Origin: Cytobacillus purgationiresistens
GTDB taxonomy: Bacteria; Bacillota; Bacilli; Bacillales; Cytobacillaceae
DNA: 64,000 nt
Direction: 5' to 3'
Assembly (NCBI RefSeq): GCF_030813235.1
Contig: NZ_JAUSUB010000017.1
Span: forward strand, 57,315-121,314
Notes under the pieces: model-generated
What the model was told of the DNA's origin: nothing
The model's database searches: none
What the model saw: only the letters and a program-made list of their open reading frames with translations
Program-made: the position numbers and the translations under genes
In this document: positions 54,110-63,667 of the stretch, piece by piece
Position numbering within the stretch: position 1 is the stretch's first letter
How the letters are laid out: every line of letters begins with the position of its first letter

Positions 54110-54137
54110 ACTGTCGATGCGTTCGACAGTTTTTTTG
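54110..54137 (+). terminator. Terminator after the alcohol dehydrogenase
   Basis: ACTGTCGA and TCGACAGT form a perfect 8-bp stem followed by seven T residues. Confidence 0.92.
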
Positions 54138-54166
54138 TTTGTGGGGAAGATAGGGAATAAATTCTG

Positions 54167-54750
54167 ATATATCGGCGACTCTTCTATTTTTTTCAGCGTT
54201 TTTTTTGTTTTATCGGCGATAATTTCATTTTATCAGCGTTTTCTTCACTTTATCGGCGTTCTCGCTTTTTCTTCTTCATATTGCCTCTGTTTTTTAGTAA
54301 TCACACGATCCAATTGCCACCCCTTTTGATATATCGCCGATTTTCCCATTTTATCGGCGATTTTTTCAATATATCGGCGATAATTTCGTTTTATCAGCGT
54401 TTTCTTCACTTTATCGGCGACTTCGCTTTATCTTCTTATATTGCCTCTGTTTTTTAGTAATCACACGATCCAATTGCCATCCTTTTTGAGATATCGCCGA
54501 TTTTCCTATTTTATCGGCGATTTTTTCAATATATCGGCGATAATTTCGTTTTATCAGCGATTTCTTCACTTTATCGGCGTTTTCGCTTTTTCTTCTTATA
54601 TTGCCTCTGTTATTTAGTAATCACACGATCCAATTGCCATCCTTTTTGATATATCGCCGATTTTCCTATTTTATCGGCGATTTTTTCAATATATCGGCGA
54701 TAATTTCGTTTTATCAGCGATTTCTTCACTTTATCGGCGTTTTCGCTGTT
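54167..54750. repeat. Nested tandem repeat: 160-bp units with 20-bp phased cores
   Basis: Four copies of a unit of about 160 bp begin near 54169, 54331, 54491 and 54651. Inside each are five cores of the type ATCGGCG or ATCAGCG spaced 20 bp apart, for example at 54333, 54353, 54373, 54393 and 54413, then 54493 to 54573 and 54653 to 54733. An 80-bp spacer of conserved sequence (with ATTGCCTCTG and TCACACGATCC) follows. In copies 2-4 the first core is inverted (ATCGCCGAT), able to pair with the second. Copy 1 is the most diverged; the last copy lacks the spacer. No ORF spans it. Confidence 0.9.
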
Positions 54751-54773
54751 TCACCACAGAACCCTAAATAATC

Positions 54774-54802
54774 AAAAAAAGCTAACAGCCCAGCTGATAG
54801 CT
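54774..54802 (-). terminator. Terminator of the lysine transporter operon
   Basis: On the minus strand AGCTATCAGC pairs with GCTGTTAGCT (one mismatch) followed by seven T residues. Confidence 0.88.
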
Positions 54803-54810
54803 TCCTTCAA

Positions 54811-55548
54811 TTATTGCTTTAATGTTCTCTTCAAGAATTCCTTCGTCCGTTCTTGGGTTGGCTCGTTGAATATCCGCTCCGGTGGACCTTCTTCTGCAAT
54901 AACACCTTTATCCATGAAGACTACACGATCGGATACTTCTTTGGCAAATTCCATTTCGTGTGTGACGATCATCATCGTGAGCCCTGTTCCAGCAAGCTCC
55001 TTCATGACTCTTAGTACTTCGCCTACCATTTCTGGATCAAGTGCAGAAGTCGGTTCATCGAATAGCATGACATCAGGCTCCATAGAAAGGGCTCTGGCAA
55101 TGGCAACCCGTTGCTTCTGTCCCCCGGAAAGCTGTCTTGGCTTCGCATTTACGAATGAGTCCATACCGACAACTTTCAAATATTTTAAAGCGATTTTTTC
55201 GGCTTCTTCCTTTGAACGCTTTAAGACTTTCATTTGTCCAACTACACAATTTCCCAGCACATTATGATTATTGAATAAATTAAATTGCTGAAAAACCATT
55301 CCTAGGTTTCGGCGGTATTGATGAACATCATGCTTATTATCTAGTATATTTTCTCCGTTAAAAATGATTTTACCGCCGCTGGGCTTTTCCAATAAATTGA
55401 CACAACGGAGTAGCGTCGATTTACCTGAGCCAGAGGAACCGATGATCGTTACAACTTCCCCTTTATCCACTGAAAAATTAATATCCTTTAATACTTCATG
55501 GCTGCCAAAGGATTTACTTAAACCTTGAATATCAATTACTGCTTCCAT
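54811..55548 (-). CDS. Amino acid (probably lysine) ABC transporter ATPase
   Basis: A 245-residue ATPase of the polar amino acid uptake family. It has Walker [40 protein letters not shown] and Walker [20 protein letters not shown]. Third gene of an operon of binding protein, permease and ATPase that starts behind a lysine riboswitch, hence lysine is the likely substrate. Motifs alone would only say polar amino acid. Confidence 0.9.
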   Translation of the reverse strand: MEAVIDIQGLSKSFGSHEVLKDINFSVDKGEVVTIIGSSGSGKSTLLRCVNLLEKPSGGKIIFNGENILDNKHDVHQYRRNLGMVFQQFNLFNNHNVLGNCVVGQMKVLKRSKEEAEKIALKYLKVVGMDSFVNAKPRQLSGGQKQRVAIARALSMEPDVMLFDEPTSALDPEMVGEVLRVMKELAGTGLTMMIVTHEMEFAKEVSDRVVFMDKGVIAEEGPPERIFNEPTQERTKEFLKRTLKQ

Positions 55549-55569
55549 TCATATTCCCTCCATTCACAG

Positions 55570-56331
55570 CTACATCCCTTGAGTTTTCCGTTTAATGTCT
55601 TCTGCTGTATCCATTGGATTGGCCGCAATTACATAGTTATCAGGACCATCTAATCTTCTTTCAACATAACGTAAGATAAGCGTGATCGTGTATGTCATGA
55701 TAAAGTAGAGGATACACACGACGAAGAAGGCTTCAAAATATCGATAGTTATTTCCGGCAATCGTTTTGGTGACGAAGAATAATTCCGAGATAGAGATGAC
55801 ACTTAATACTGCTGTATCTTTGATATTGATAATAAACTGATTGCCTGTTGCCGGCAGGATATTGCGGATGACTTGTGGTAAAACCACATTCATCATTGTT
55901 TGAATATGATTCATGCCTATGGCCTGTGAAGCTTCGTATTGACCCTTATCCACTGAAATTATCCCACCGCGAACAATTTCCGCCATATAGGCACCTGTGT
56001 TAATCGATACAATCACAACACCTGCAATAATCGGATTCATATGATATCCAAAGGCTAATGCCGCACCATAAAAAATAACCATTGCTTGCACAATCATCGG
56101 CGTGCCGCGGAAAAATTCAATATATATCGATAGAACAATATTAATTAATTTTAGACCTATCTTTTTTAATCCGCGCTCTGGAGTAGGAATGGTTCGAACG
56201 ATACCTGCCAGTAAACCAATGAGTCCTCCTAAAACTGTACCTATCAAGGCGATGAGAAGAGTCACTCCCGCTCCTCGCAAGAACATTGGCCAATATTGTT
56301 CAACGATCCTAAAGATCCATTCTAAGGTCAT
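55570..56331 (-). CDS. Amino acid (probably lysine) ABC transporter permease
   Basis: A 253-residue permease with about five helices of the HisMQ/GlnP class. The EAA loop is EASQAIGMNHIQTMMNVVLPQVIRNILPA, and the conserved YIEFFRGTPMIVQA precedes it. A single permease gene suggests a homodimer. It follows the binding-protein gene after a hairpin (56355-56382). Confidence 0.9.
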   Translation of the reverse strand: MTLEWIFRIVEQYWPMFLRGAGVTLLIALIGTVLGGLIGLLAGIVRTIPTPERGLKKIGLKLINIVLSIYIEFFRGTPMIVQAMVIFYGAALAFGYHMNPIIAGVVIVSINTGAYMAEIVRGGIISVDKGQYEASQAIGMNHIQTMMNVVLPQVIRNILPATGNQFIINIKDTAVLSVISISELFFVTKTIAGNNYRYFEAFFVVCILYFIMTYTITLILRYVERRLDGPDNYVIAANPMDTAEDIKRKTQGM

Positions 56332-56354
56332 TGTTATTCCTCCTTAAACAATAA

Positions 56355-56382
56355 AGCCGACTACATAGACATGCAGCCGGCT
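56355..56382 (-). other. Intercistronic hairpin
   Basis: On the minus strand AGCCGGCT and AGTCGGCT can pair, between the binding-protein gene and the permease gene, without a long T run. Hairpins at this place often protect or partly terminate the message, giving more binding protein than permease. Confidence 0.55.
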
Positions 56383-56391
56383 CATCGATTA

Positions 56392-57234
56392 TTACTCTGC
56401 TGCTGGCTGATTCTCAATGGCAGCATCCATAATTTCGATTCGCTCTTCTTCTGAGATACCTGCTAAAATTTCATTTATTTTCTCTGTCAAATCGCTATCT
56501 TTTTTCAGGCCGACAGCAATCGCTGTATCATCTTCGGATGTTTCAAATCCTTTTGTGAATTCTACCATTGTAAAGTTTTCATTGGCAGCTGAAGCACTGA
56601 CACCTTCAGGGCGTTCTGACACATAGCCATCAATGATGCCTGATTCTAATGCCACACGCATAGCTGGGAAGCTATCCATTGCTGGTTGTTGCGATACTCC
56701 GTCGATCTGCTCAATCACTGAATAGTGGAAGGTATTTAATTGTGCCGTCACTTTTGCTCCATTGAAATCTTGAATGGAAGTGGCATTTTCAAAGTCTCCA
56801 CCTTTTTTAACTACCATGACCAAGTCAGATTTGTAATAGTTGTCTGAGAAATCGATTGATTCTTTACGTTCTGCTGTTGGTGACATTCCCGCAACAATGG
56901 CATCAATTTTATCAGAGTTTAATGATGGTACAAGACCGTCCCACTCTGTTTTGACAATAACTAATTCTTTGCCTAGCCCCTCAGCAATTTTCTTCGCGAT
57001 CTCTACATCGTATCCGCCGGCGAATTCTGCATTTCCGTCAATCTTCACTCCTGCGTTTGCATCATCCATTTGAGTCCAGTTAAATGGTGCATACCCTGCT
57101 TCAAGACCTATTCTAAATTGATCACTTTCACCGGATGAGTCTCCTGACCCGGCTGAATCGCTTGTCCCGCATGCAGCTAAAAATAAACTGGATGCCAATG
57201 TAACTACTGCAAACATCGATAATCCTTTTTTCAT
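56392..57234 (-). CDS. Amino acid (probably lysine) binding lipoprotein
   Basis: A 280-residue extracytoplasmic binding protein. The signal peptide ends in LAAC with Cys at about 22, then a Ser/Gly linker; the family-3 binding domain includes RIGLEAGYAPFNW, GYDVEIAKKIAEGLG, DAIVAGMSPTAERKESIDFSD and RVALESGIIDGYVSE. The arginine normally gripping the ligand carboxylate is in the TAERKESIDFSD part. The gene is the first behind the lysine riboswitch. Confidence 0.9.
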   Translation of the reverse strand: MKKGLSMFAVVTLASSLFLAACGTSDSAGSGDSSGESDQFRIGLEAGYAPFNWTQMDDANAGVKIDGNAEFAGGYDVEIAKKIAEGLGKELVIVKTEWDGLVPSLNSDKIDAIVAGMSPTAERKESIDFSDNYYKSDLVMVVKKGGDFENATSIQDFNGAKVTAQLNTFHYSVIEQIDGVSQQPAMDSFPAMRVALESGIIDGYVSERPEGVSASAANENFTMVEFTKGFETSEDDTAIAVGLKKDSDLTEKINEILAGISEEERIEIMDAAIENQPAAE

Positions 57235-57294
57235 ATGATTTTCCCCCTAGTATTCTTCTTATTTATAAGATTATTCAAAATAAATAAAATTATA

Positions 57295-57544
57295 CAAAAA
57301 AGACCTGAGATGAACTCAGGTCTATTACTTATAAGTTAGCCTAAATCCTCTACTTCTTCCCATGCTTGAGATAGTTCCCCTCAATAAACCGGGCAGTTTA
57401 TTGAGACAGTCCTGCAGTTCTTAACTGCAGACCCAATATGCAATAGATAAGGAATATTACATATTTCGGCGACATTTCCTTCTCCTTAGCATCATCACTC
57501 CTTAAAGCTCCACTAAAGACTATTAAATACCGCGCCTCTACCTC
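57295..57544 (-). promoter_or_regulatory. Lysine riboswitch (L box) with terminator
   Basis: On the minus strand the aptamer begins GAGGTAGAGGCGCGG (57544 downwards), contains the L-box hallmark GTCGCCGAA near 57467-57475, GGACTGTC, and ends CTATCTC (57368-57374), which pairs with the opening GAGGTAG as P1. Aptamer length is about 177 bases, as usual. An intrinsic terminator AGACCTGAG/CTCAGGTCT with a T run (57295-57323) follows. Lysine should stop transcription of the ABC transporter genes downstream. Confidence 0.93.
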
Positions 57545-57679
57545 ACCAGAAAAAGTGAGGTTCTATTCAGTTATACCTATAAGGCTACAATACTATGAAT
57601 CAATCTGTCAATATAGAATGCAAACGTTTTAGTTCAATCTTCTTATATCCAAGAAGAATACAGGGATTATTCTAACTTG

Positions 57680-59002
57680 TTAAATAACACCAATTAACAC
57701 AGCAGTAAGAACGAGAACAATACTAAGTCCCCACATCCAGAAAAGCGAATACCGCAAATGGCGGCCCATTTCCAAACCAGCCAATCCGAGTGCCAGCCAA
57801 ACAGCAGGTGCTAAAGGACTGACAAAAGTACCAACGATGTTACCTATGATCATCGCATAAGCAGTCGATAGAGAAGCGACGCCATATGAAGCAGCAATTT
57901 GATCAACAACTGGCATCAATGCAAAGTAATAAGCATCTGTGCTCAATACTAAGTCAAATGGTACACCGAGAAGCCCAACTATAATATGAATAAATGGCCC
58001 AATTGCAGCAGGTAAAACAGCGACAACATCGTTCGCGATTGCGTTCAGCATTCCTGTTCCATTAAGCACACCTAGAAACAAACCAGCAGCTACAATGATG
58101 GTTGCCATTGTAAGTGCACTTGGTGCATGAGCACGTATTCTTTCCATCTGATCTTTCACTTGTCTGAAGTTAATTGGCAATGCGATGCTTACACCAATCA
58201 TAAACGCTAAACCAGCAGGAATAACACCAGAAATAAGCACACCAAGAACGAGTAATGCCAGGATACCATTCACCCATATCAACTTAGGACGAGCGAGTGG
58301 GTTTTCTTTCTCCACTTCATTTACTGTTACTGATTCTTCTTCTACTTCTAGTGCAGCTGCAGCTTCAAGAGATCCGTATGTTCTAATGATTCTGCGCTTT
58401 TCTCTCATTCCTAAAAATACCGCTAAAACCAGCATTAATACTAGGCCAATGATTTGAATAGGAATAAGAGGCTTCCATAATTCTGTTACATCCATTTCTA
58501 GAACGGAAGCTGTTCTGCCAAGAGGCCCGGCCCAAGGAATCATATTCATTATGCTCGCACTTCCGGCAATCAGTAATAAGAGCAAATAAGGGTTCATTTT
58601 TAAACGCTTATATAGTGGCAACAGTGCTGGGATAGTCAATAAGAAGGTGGATGCACCAGATCCATCTAGATGAGCAATAGCGGCAATAATGACCGTACCT
58701 ACAGTAACAGTAATAATATTACCATGTGACATAGCTACCATTTTGTTAATGATAGGATCAAATAAACCAACATCTTGCATAATACCAAAAAATATAATGG
58801 CAAAAATAAACATAATGGCTACACTTATAACCGAACTAACACCGCTTTCAAAGAAACCGCCAATTTCTGATATCCCGTAGCCTGCAAGAAGTGCACCAGC
58901 AATTGGAGGCAGTACCATAGCGACAATAGGAGTCACCTTACCGCTGATTAGCAGAATGACAATGACAAGAATAGTTATGAAACCAATCAAGCTCAAACTC
59001 AT
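57680..59002 (-). CDS. citM: CitMHS family citrate transporter
   Basis: A 440-residue membrane protein with about twelve helices that carries citrate complexed with a divalent metal, with protons. Family segments are LIGFITILVIVILLISGKVTPIVAMVLPPIAGALLAGYG at the start, HLDGSGASTFLLTIPALLPLYKRL and DLVLSTDAYYFALMPVVDQIAA. The ATG at 59002 follows AAGGGG. CitST-like genes lie next to it, and a cre-like site is at its promoter. The Mg- or Ca-citrate preference cannot be told. Confidence 0.92.
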   Translation of the reverse strand: MSLSLIGFITILVIVILLISGKVTPIVAMVLPPIAGALLAGYGISEIGGFFESGVSSVISVAIMFIFAIIFFGIMQDVGLFDPIINKMVAMSHGNIITVTVGTVIIAAIAHLDGSGASTFLLTIPALLPLYKRLKMNPYLLLLLIAGSASIMNMIPWAGPLGRTASVLEMDVTELWKPLIPIQIIGLVLMLVLAVFLGMREKRRIIRTYGSLEAAAALEVEEESVTVNEVEKENPLARPKLIWVNGILALLVLGVLISGVIPAGLAFMIGVSIALPINFRQVKDQMERIRAHAPSALTMATIIVAAGLFLGVLNGTGMLNAIANDVVAVLPAAIGPFIHIIVGLLGVPFDLVLSTDAYYFALMPVVDQIAASYGVASLSTAYAMIIGNIVGTFVSPLAPAVWLALGLAGLEMGRHLRYSLFWMWGLSIVLVLTAVLIGVI

Positions 59003-59036
59003 ATATATTTCCCCTTCCGGATTTTCCACACTTTAA

Positions 59037-59050
59037 TGAATGCGTTTTCA
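59037..59050. promoter_or_regulatory. cre-like CcpA site at citM
   Basis: TGAATGCGTTTTCA differs from the cre consensus at one position in either orientation. It lies 35 bases before the citM start, where CcpA binding would repress citrate uptake during growth on sugar. Confidence 0.6.
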
Positions 59051-59148
59051 ATTAAGTGTAAAATATTATTTTTTAGACTAGTATGAAAATATCACGGACA
59101 AAGAAAGGGTTAAATATTGTGAGCATAAAAACAATAAATTTCATTTGA

Positions 59149-59868
59149 TTAATAATGTTCATAAGCTTCACAACGAACATATTTACGTTGCGGTCTTCCG
59201 ACGGTTCCATAAATAAGCTTGGTTTCAACTTTTTTCAGGGAAACCAAATATTCTAAATATCTTCTTGCTGTTGAGCGGCTGATTCCTAGATCAGAACTTA
59301 CTTCGATCGCAGTTGTTCCGTCTCTTCCAATCTTTGAGAATAAGTGAATGATTTTATCTAAGGTGATTGAATCAATCCCCTTTGGAAGCTCAGCCTCTGA
59401 ACGGGATGTCACTTCTTTTATACTGCGATCGGTCATTAAACGATCAATATCTGACTGTTCCAGTTCATGTTTGGATTCCTCTGTGCTTCGGTATGCCTTA
59501 TATTTTAATAGGGTCTTGCGAAAGCGCTCATCATCTACAGGCTTGACGATATAATCAAATATTCCGCCACGAAAAGCGGCATGAATAGATTTTGCTTCCT
59601 TCTCAGCGCTGACGATAATGATGTCTACTTGGTGATACGTTTGGCGAATGTCCCATAATAAATCCAGCCCTTCTACATCTGGAATAAAAATATCCAATAA
59701 AATGATATCTGGAATACACTCGCAGGCATCTAAATAACTCAAGGCCTCTTTCCCACTACTAGCTATTTTTTTTACGATAAAGCCATCAGTATTTTCAACA
59801 TATTGGCGATTAATATCAGCCACTCTAAAATCATCCTCAATGATGAGTACAGAAAAGATTCCCTCCAC
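59149..59868 (-). CDS. citT: CitT-like response regulator
   Basis: A 239-residue regulator. The receiver domain has acidic EDD at 11-13, phospho-acceptor Asp59 (IILLDIFIPDVEGLDLL) and Lys near 108; the C-terminal part contains a helix-turn-helix (VSSDLGISRSTARRYLEYLVSLKKVE) of the CitB/DcuR kind. GTG at 59868 lies 2 bases after the kinase stop behind GGAAGGGG, so I prefer it to the longer frame that overlaps the kinase. It should activate citM when citrate is sensed. Confidence 0.88.
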   Translation of the reverse strand: MEGIFSVLIIEDDFRVADINRQYVENTDGFIVKKIASSGKEALSYLDACECIPDIILLDIFIPDVEGLDLLWDIRQTYHQVDIIIVSAEKEAKSIHAAFRGGIFDYIVKPVDDERFRKTLLKYKAYRSTEESKHELEQSDIDRLMTDRSIKEVTSRSEAELPKGIDSITLDKIIHLFSKIGRDGTTAIEVSSDLGISRSTARRYLEYLVSLKKVETKLIYGTVGRPQRKYVRCEAYEHY

Positions 59869-59870
59869 AG

Positions 59871-61502
59871 CTATCCCCTTCCATCCTTTGGTATGATGAT
59901 GATAAAACAAGCCCCTCCGAGCTCTCCATCCTCCAACATAATCTCGCCGCCCATTTTATTGACCATCAATCTTGTTAAAGCTAAACCAGTCCCGCGGCTG
60001 TAGCCTTTTTTCGTCGAGAAGCCTTGATCAAATATACGTTTAATGTTTTCTTCAGCCACTCCTGATCCAGAATCATTTACTTCAAAAATACAATCGTCGC
60101 CAATGTCAGTAAAAAAGATAGATACCCTCCGCTCTCCTTCATCCTTCACTTTAACTGACTCCAAGGCATTTTCAATCACATTCCCTAGCGCAGTTAAAAT
60201 CGCATCCTGCTTCAAACTTGTAAACTGATGATCCATTCTGCTGTCCTTATGGATATCCATAGTAATGCCAAGTTCATTTGCTTGATTATACTTTCCTTGC
60301 AGTAAAGCTTGGATGAGCGGATCTGCCACCTTTTCAGTCAAAAAACTTAACCTGGTTTGTTGAAGATTGCTTTCTTTTTTTATAAACTGAATGGCATCAT
60401 TTTTGCGGTCATATTGGACGAGTCCAAGGATGATATGCAGCTTATTAGAGAACTCATGCGTCAATGCTCTTTGTGCATTTGCATATTGTTTAATCCGCTT
60501 AAGCTCCTCTGTTACTTTTTCCAGCTCTGTTTTTTTCCGGAATGTAAAGACGACCCCAGTAAACAGGTTATTACTGAATATTGGCATACCATTAACCAAT
60601 ACCACATTCTCTCCAAAGACCATTTCGCGATTATTAAAGCGGTCCATCTCCTTCAAATGCTTAAAAATATCTAATGAAGGAATGACTGCATGAATAGGAG
60701 AGCGGATATAATTGTTTTGCTTATTAGCTTCTTCAGTAAACACAATATCCATAGCTGCTTTATTCATTGCCGTGATCTCACCTATGTCATCGACTGCAAT
60801 AATGCCTTCATGAGTTGATTGCAATATAGCCTCCTTCTGAAAGTATAAATGAGAGATTTCTTCAGGCTCCATATCATGTAATAGCCGTTTAATATAATGT
60901 GTGATGAAGACAGCCCCTGATATCCCTAATAGAACGATGATACCTATAGTCATCCATAATGATTTACTTTGATCCTTTACCATCAATTGTACATTATCAT
61001 TGAGAAAACCTACCGATACTACCCCTATGATGCTGCCATCTGAGATGATAGGAACCTTTCCGCGAATCGATAAACCGAGTGTGCCCTCTTGTACAGATAC
61101 ATAAGATTCTCCGTGCTGAAGTGCCCGAGTATTATCCCCCCCAACCATCTTCTCTCCGATGAAGCTTGGATTAGGATGGGCGTATCTAATGCCTTCCGTG
61201 TTCCCAACAACAATAAATTCTGCACCTGACTCTTTTTGGATTGGCTCCACGATTTCTTGAATGACTGAAGATGGATCATCCAATTCAAATGCATTTTTAA
61301 TCTCAGGCATAAGAGCTACACTATGCGCTAAGCTAATGGCTCTTTTAGAAATTTGATCCTCCACCAAATCAGAAATAAAACGTTCTAAAAATACAACGAA
61401 AATGATGCAAACACCAATGATCAACAAGCTGATGAGCAAGATCATCTTTACCTTTAAGTTTATCTTTGGAAACTGGCCCTTACTTGGATGTTTTCTGCCC
61501 AT
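59871..61502 (-). CDS. citS: CitS-like sensor histidine kinase
   Basis: A 543-residue membrane kinase of the CitA/DcuS type. TM helices lie at about 19-42 and 182-202, enclosing a PAS-fold ligand domain (about 43-178) with ISLAHSVALMPEIKNAF and YAHPNPSFIGEKMVGGD. A cytoplasmic PAS domain (about 220-325) follows, then the SpoB-like dimer helix with His349 in RALTHEFSNKLHIILGLVQY and the ATPase domain (NDSGSGVAEENI, GTGLALTRLMVNKMGG). It senses external citrate or a similar acid. Confidence 0.9.
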   Translation of the reverse strand: MGRKHPSKGQFPKINLKVKMILLISLLIIGVCIIFVVFLERFISDLVEDQISKRAISLAHSVALMPEIKNAFELDDPSSVIQEIVEPIQKESGAEFIVVGNTEGIRYAHPNPSFIGEKMVGGDNTRALQHGESYVSVQEGTLGLSIRGKVPIISDGSIIGVVSVGFLNDNVQLMVKDQSKSLWMTIGIIVLLGISGAVFITHYIKRLLHDMEPEEISHLYFQKEAILQSTHEGIIAVDDIGEITAMNKAAMDIVFTEEANKQNNYIRSPIHAVIPSLDIFKHLKEMDRFNNREMVFGENVVLVNGMPIFSNNLFTGVVFTFRKKTELEKVTEELKRIKQYANAQRALTHEFSNKLHIILGLVQYDRKNDAIQFIKKESNLQQTRLSFLTEKVADPLIQALLQGKYNQANELGITMDIHKDSRMDHQFTSLKQDAILTALGNVIENALESVKVKDEGERRVSIFFTDIGDDCIFEVNDSGSGVAEENIKRIFDQGFSTKKGYSRGTGLALTRLMVNKMGGEIMLEDGELGGACFIIIIPKDGRG

Positions 61503-61710
61503 ATTATACAGACTCCTAAATATTAAATGATGAAAATACTCCCATTATAACATTAGCCTAATTAAGGAAAAACAAGATTAATAGATTTTTCCAATAAAAT
61601 CAAGAATCATTAGTATTTCTAATTTAATTAATAAGAAAGATTCATTTTACTAATGCTATTTCTCGGAATATGATAAAGGCGTAAACCAAATCGTGAAAGG
61701 GGTTCGTAAA

Positions 61711-62607
61711 ATGAAGAATATTCGAGTGTATTATGTTGATGCTTTTACATCCACAAAATTTGAAGGAAATACTGCAGGAGTCGTATTAGACGCAGAGCTT
61801 TTATCTCTCGGGGAAATGCAAAAAATCGCTAAGGAACTTAATTTGCCAGAGACCGTTTTCCTGCTTCCGTCCACTAGTGAGGATGCTGACTATAAAGTGA
61901 AATACTTCAGTCCTACCCATGAAGTCAATTTTTGTGGTCATGCAACAGTAGGTCTGGCTTGGATACTCTTATCTGAGCTTGGGCTGAAAGATCAATTAAA
62001 CCCCCTTACATTTGAAACGAATATAGGAAATATTCCAGTCGCATGGGCAGAAGAAAATGGGCAACTTCAATCGGTAGAAATGACTCAAGTTAAACCTTCC
62101 ATAAAAAGCATTGAAATCAACGTTAAAGAGATTAGCAGGCTGACAGGGGTAAAAGAGGAAAGTATTGATTACACTTATCCAATCAAGCTTGCGAATACAG
62201 GAAATTGGCATTTACTTATACCAGTTACTGATTTTGAAGCAATCAATGAAGCGGTTCCGAATCTAGCCGACTTAGCAAAATTCAATAAAGAATTAAATAT
62301 CAGCACGACGCATCTATTTACCTTCCATACAGAAGATGGCCATGATCTCTATACAAGGGATTTTGCCCCTGCAATAGGCATTCCTGAGGACCCTGTAACA
62401 GGAGCTGCTAACGGAGCCTTGGCCGGTTATTTATTCTCTGAAGGAATCATTTCTCAAAGTGAAATAACAAGGATGAAAATCGCACAAGGCAACGCTATCG
62501 GACGGCCAGGCACTCTTTATGTAACAGTCATCCCAGAAGCTGATGGACCGATCATTAAAGTGGGAGGTTCAGCTATTATTAGCCTTAGAGGTTCTATTAG
62601 GTTATAA
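61711..62607 (+). CDS. PhzF family isomerase
   Basis: A 298-residue protein of the PhzF/YHI9 fold. The catalytic Glu is Glu47 in LNLPETVFLLP; HEVNFCGHATVGLAWIL and EDPVTGAANGALAGYL are the other conserved blocks. The founding member isomerises a phenazine precursor, but most relatives, this one probably included, have no phenazine genes and an unknown substrate. The ATG at 61711 follows AAAGGGG. It converges on the LysR gene with a 6-base overlap. Confidence 0.9.
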   Translation: MKNIRVYYVDAFTSTKFEGNTAGVVLDAELLSLGEMQKIAKELNLPETVFLLPSTSEDADYKVKYFSPTHEVNFCGHATVGLAWILLSELGLKDQLNPLTFETNIGNIPVAWAEENGQLQSVEMTQVKPSIKSIEINVKEISRLTGVKEESIDYTYPIKLANTGNWHLLIPVTDFEAINEAVPNLADLAKFNKELNISTTHLFTFHTEDGHDLYTRDFAPAIGIPEDPVTGAANGALAGYLFSEGIISQSEITRMKIAQGNAIGRPGTLYVTVIPEADGPIIKVGGSAIISLRGSIRL

Positions 62608-63462
62608 AGCTTCCTTCATCATTTCTATAAATTTCTTTACAGCAGGCGAAGCAAGTTTACGCGACTTCATCGCAAGACCGATTGTTCGATAAACATCTGT
62701 TTCAAGAGGTATTACCTTTACCTTATCAAGGTGAGAGGGTAATATCATTTCAGGAACGATTGACATCCCAAGCTCTTCTTTTACCATTGATAATATCGTG
62801 TGGTTATCTTTCACTTCGAATATTGTCAGCGGCTGGATCCCTGCCTGTTTTAGCTTATTTTTCAACAGTGCTTCACATCCATCTTTTGGCATGATAAATG
62901 GTTCATTTTGAATGGTACTTAAACTTAGTTTTTGTATTGAGCTCAATCGGTGTTGTTCAGGAACAATTGCTACTAACGCATCTCTTACTAATTCAATTGT
63001 TTCAAGGTCCTGGCAAGGCAGAGTCAAAAAGCCGATGTCTACAGCTCCTGAAATGACCCAATTTTTAATATCCTCGTATCCGCCTTCAAATAATTTGAAT
63101 TGTATATTTGGGTACATCTTTTGAAAAGCATGCAAATGAGTTGGCAGAATCTTCTCCGAAAAGCTTGGGAAGCTGCCAATTTTTATTTTCCCGACTTGAA
63201 TCCCTTGCATTAAAGTCGCTTCCTGCTGTAGTAACTCTGAGTGAAAAAGAATCGTTCTTATATGAGGAACCATGCGCTCTCCTGCATCAGTAAGAGAAAT
63301 CCCGTTGCGATTACGGTTCAGCAATATAAGTCCCAGCTCTTTCTCAAGTGTTGAAATATTGTGGCTAACACCTGATTGAGACAGCCCCAACTTTTCACCT
63401 GTCTTTGTAAAACTGCCGCTTTCTACGACTTCAATAAATATTTCATATTGAAAAGTTGACAT
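62602..63462 (-). CDS. LysR family transcriptional regulator
   Basis: A 286-residue regulator. Residues 1-60 form the winged helix-turn-helix (VESGSFTKTGEKLGLSQSGVSHNISTLEKELGLILLNRNRNG); the remainder is a two-lobed effector-binding domain. The ATG at 63462 follows GGAGG by about 10 bases. Its target is unknown. It is convergent to, not divergent from, the PhzF gene, so the usual LysR divergent target would lie to the right, where only repeats are visible. Confidence 0.9.
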   Translation of the reverse strand: MSTFQYEIFIEVVESGSFTKTGEKLGLSQSGVSHNISTLEKELGLILLNRNRNGISLTDAGERMVPHIRTILFHSELLQQEATLMQGIQVGKIKIGSFPSFSEKILPTHLHAFQKMYPNIQFKLFEGGYEDIKNWVISGAVDIGFLTLPCQDLETIELVRDALVAIVPEQHRLSSIQKLSLSTIQNEPFIMPKDGCEALLKNKLKQAGIQPLTIFEVKDNHTILSMVKEELGMSIVPEMILPSHLDKVKVIPLETDVYRTIGLAMKSRKLASPAVKKFIEMMKEAL

Positions 63463-63667
63463 ATCCTCACACCTCCGAACATACCGTTTATCACTATTGT
63501 ATATCATTATTTAAATAGAAGCTGGGTAAAATTATATGGCTCTCTAAAAGTCTAATTTTGACCGCTAATGTCCAAATTCAAAATCCAAGGGTGCTGTTAA
63601 AACAACATTCAATTTTCTGCTTTTTGAGACCCTGCCGCAAACAGACACAGTGCAAGTTGTAGCATGA
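63463..63667. other. Intergenic spacer, no gene visible
   Basis: About 200 bases upstream of the LysR gene, AT-rich at first and then with a stretch (63625-63660) faintly resembling the 52-bp repeat. I see no coding region or RNA motif. Confidence 0.4.

Noticed and set aside
54167..54750. CRISPR-like array
   Set aside because: Cores are only 7-9 bases, the intervening sequence is itself repeated every 160 bp, and no cas genes are present.
54866..55267. 133-residue plus-strand reading frame
   Set aside because: Antisense of the amino acid transporter ATPase; no supporting features.
57600..57670. Terminator after citM
   Set aside because: CTTCTT/AAGAAG can pair but no T run follows; it does not meet the standard used for other terminators here.
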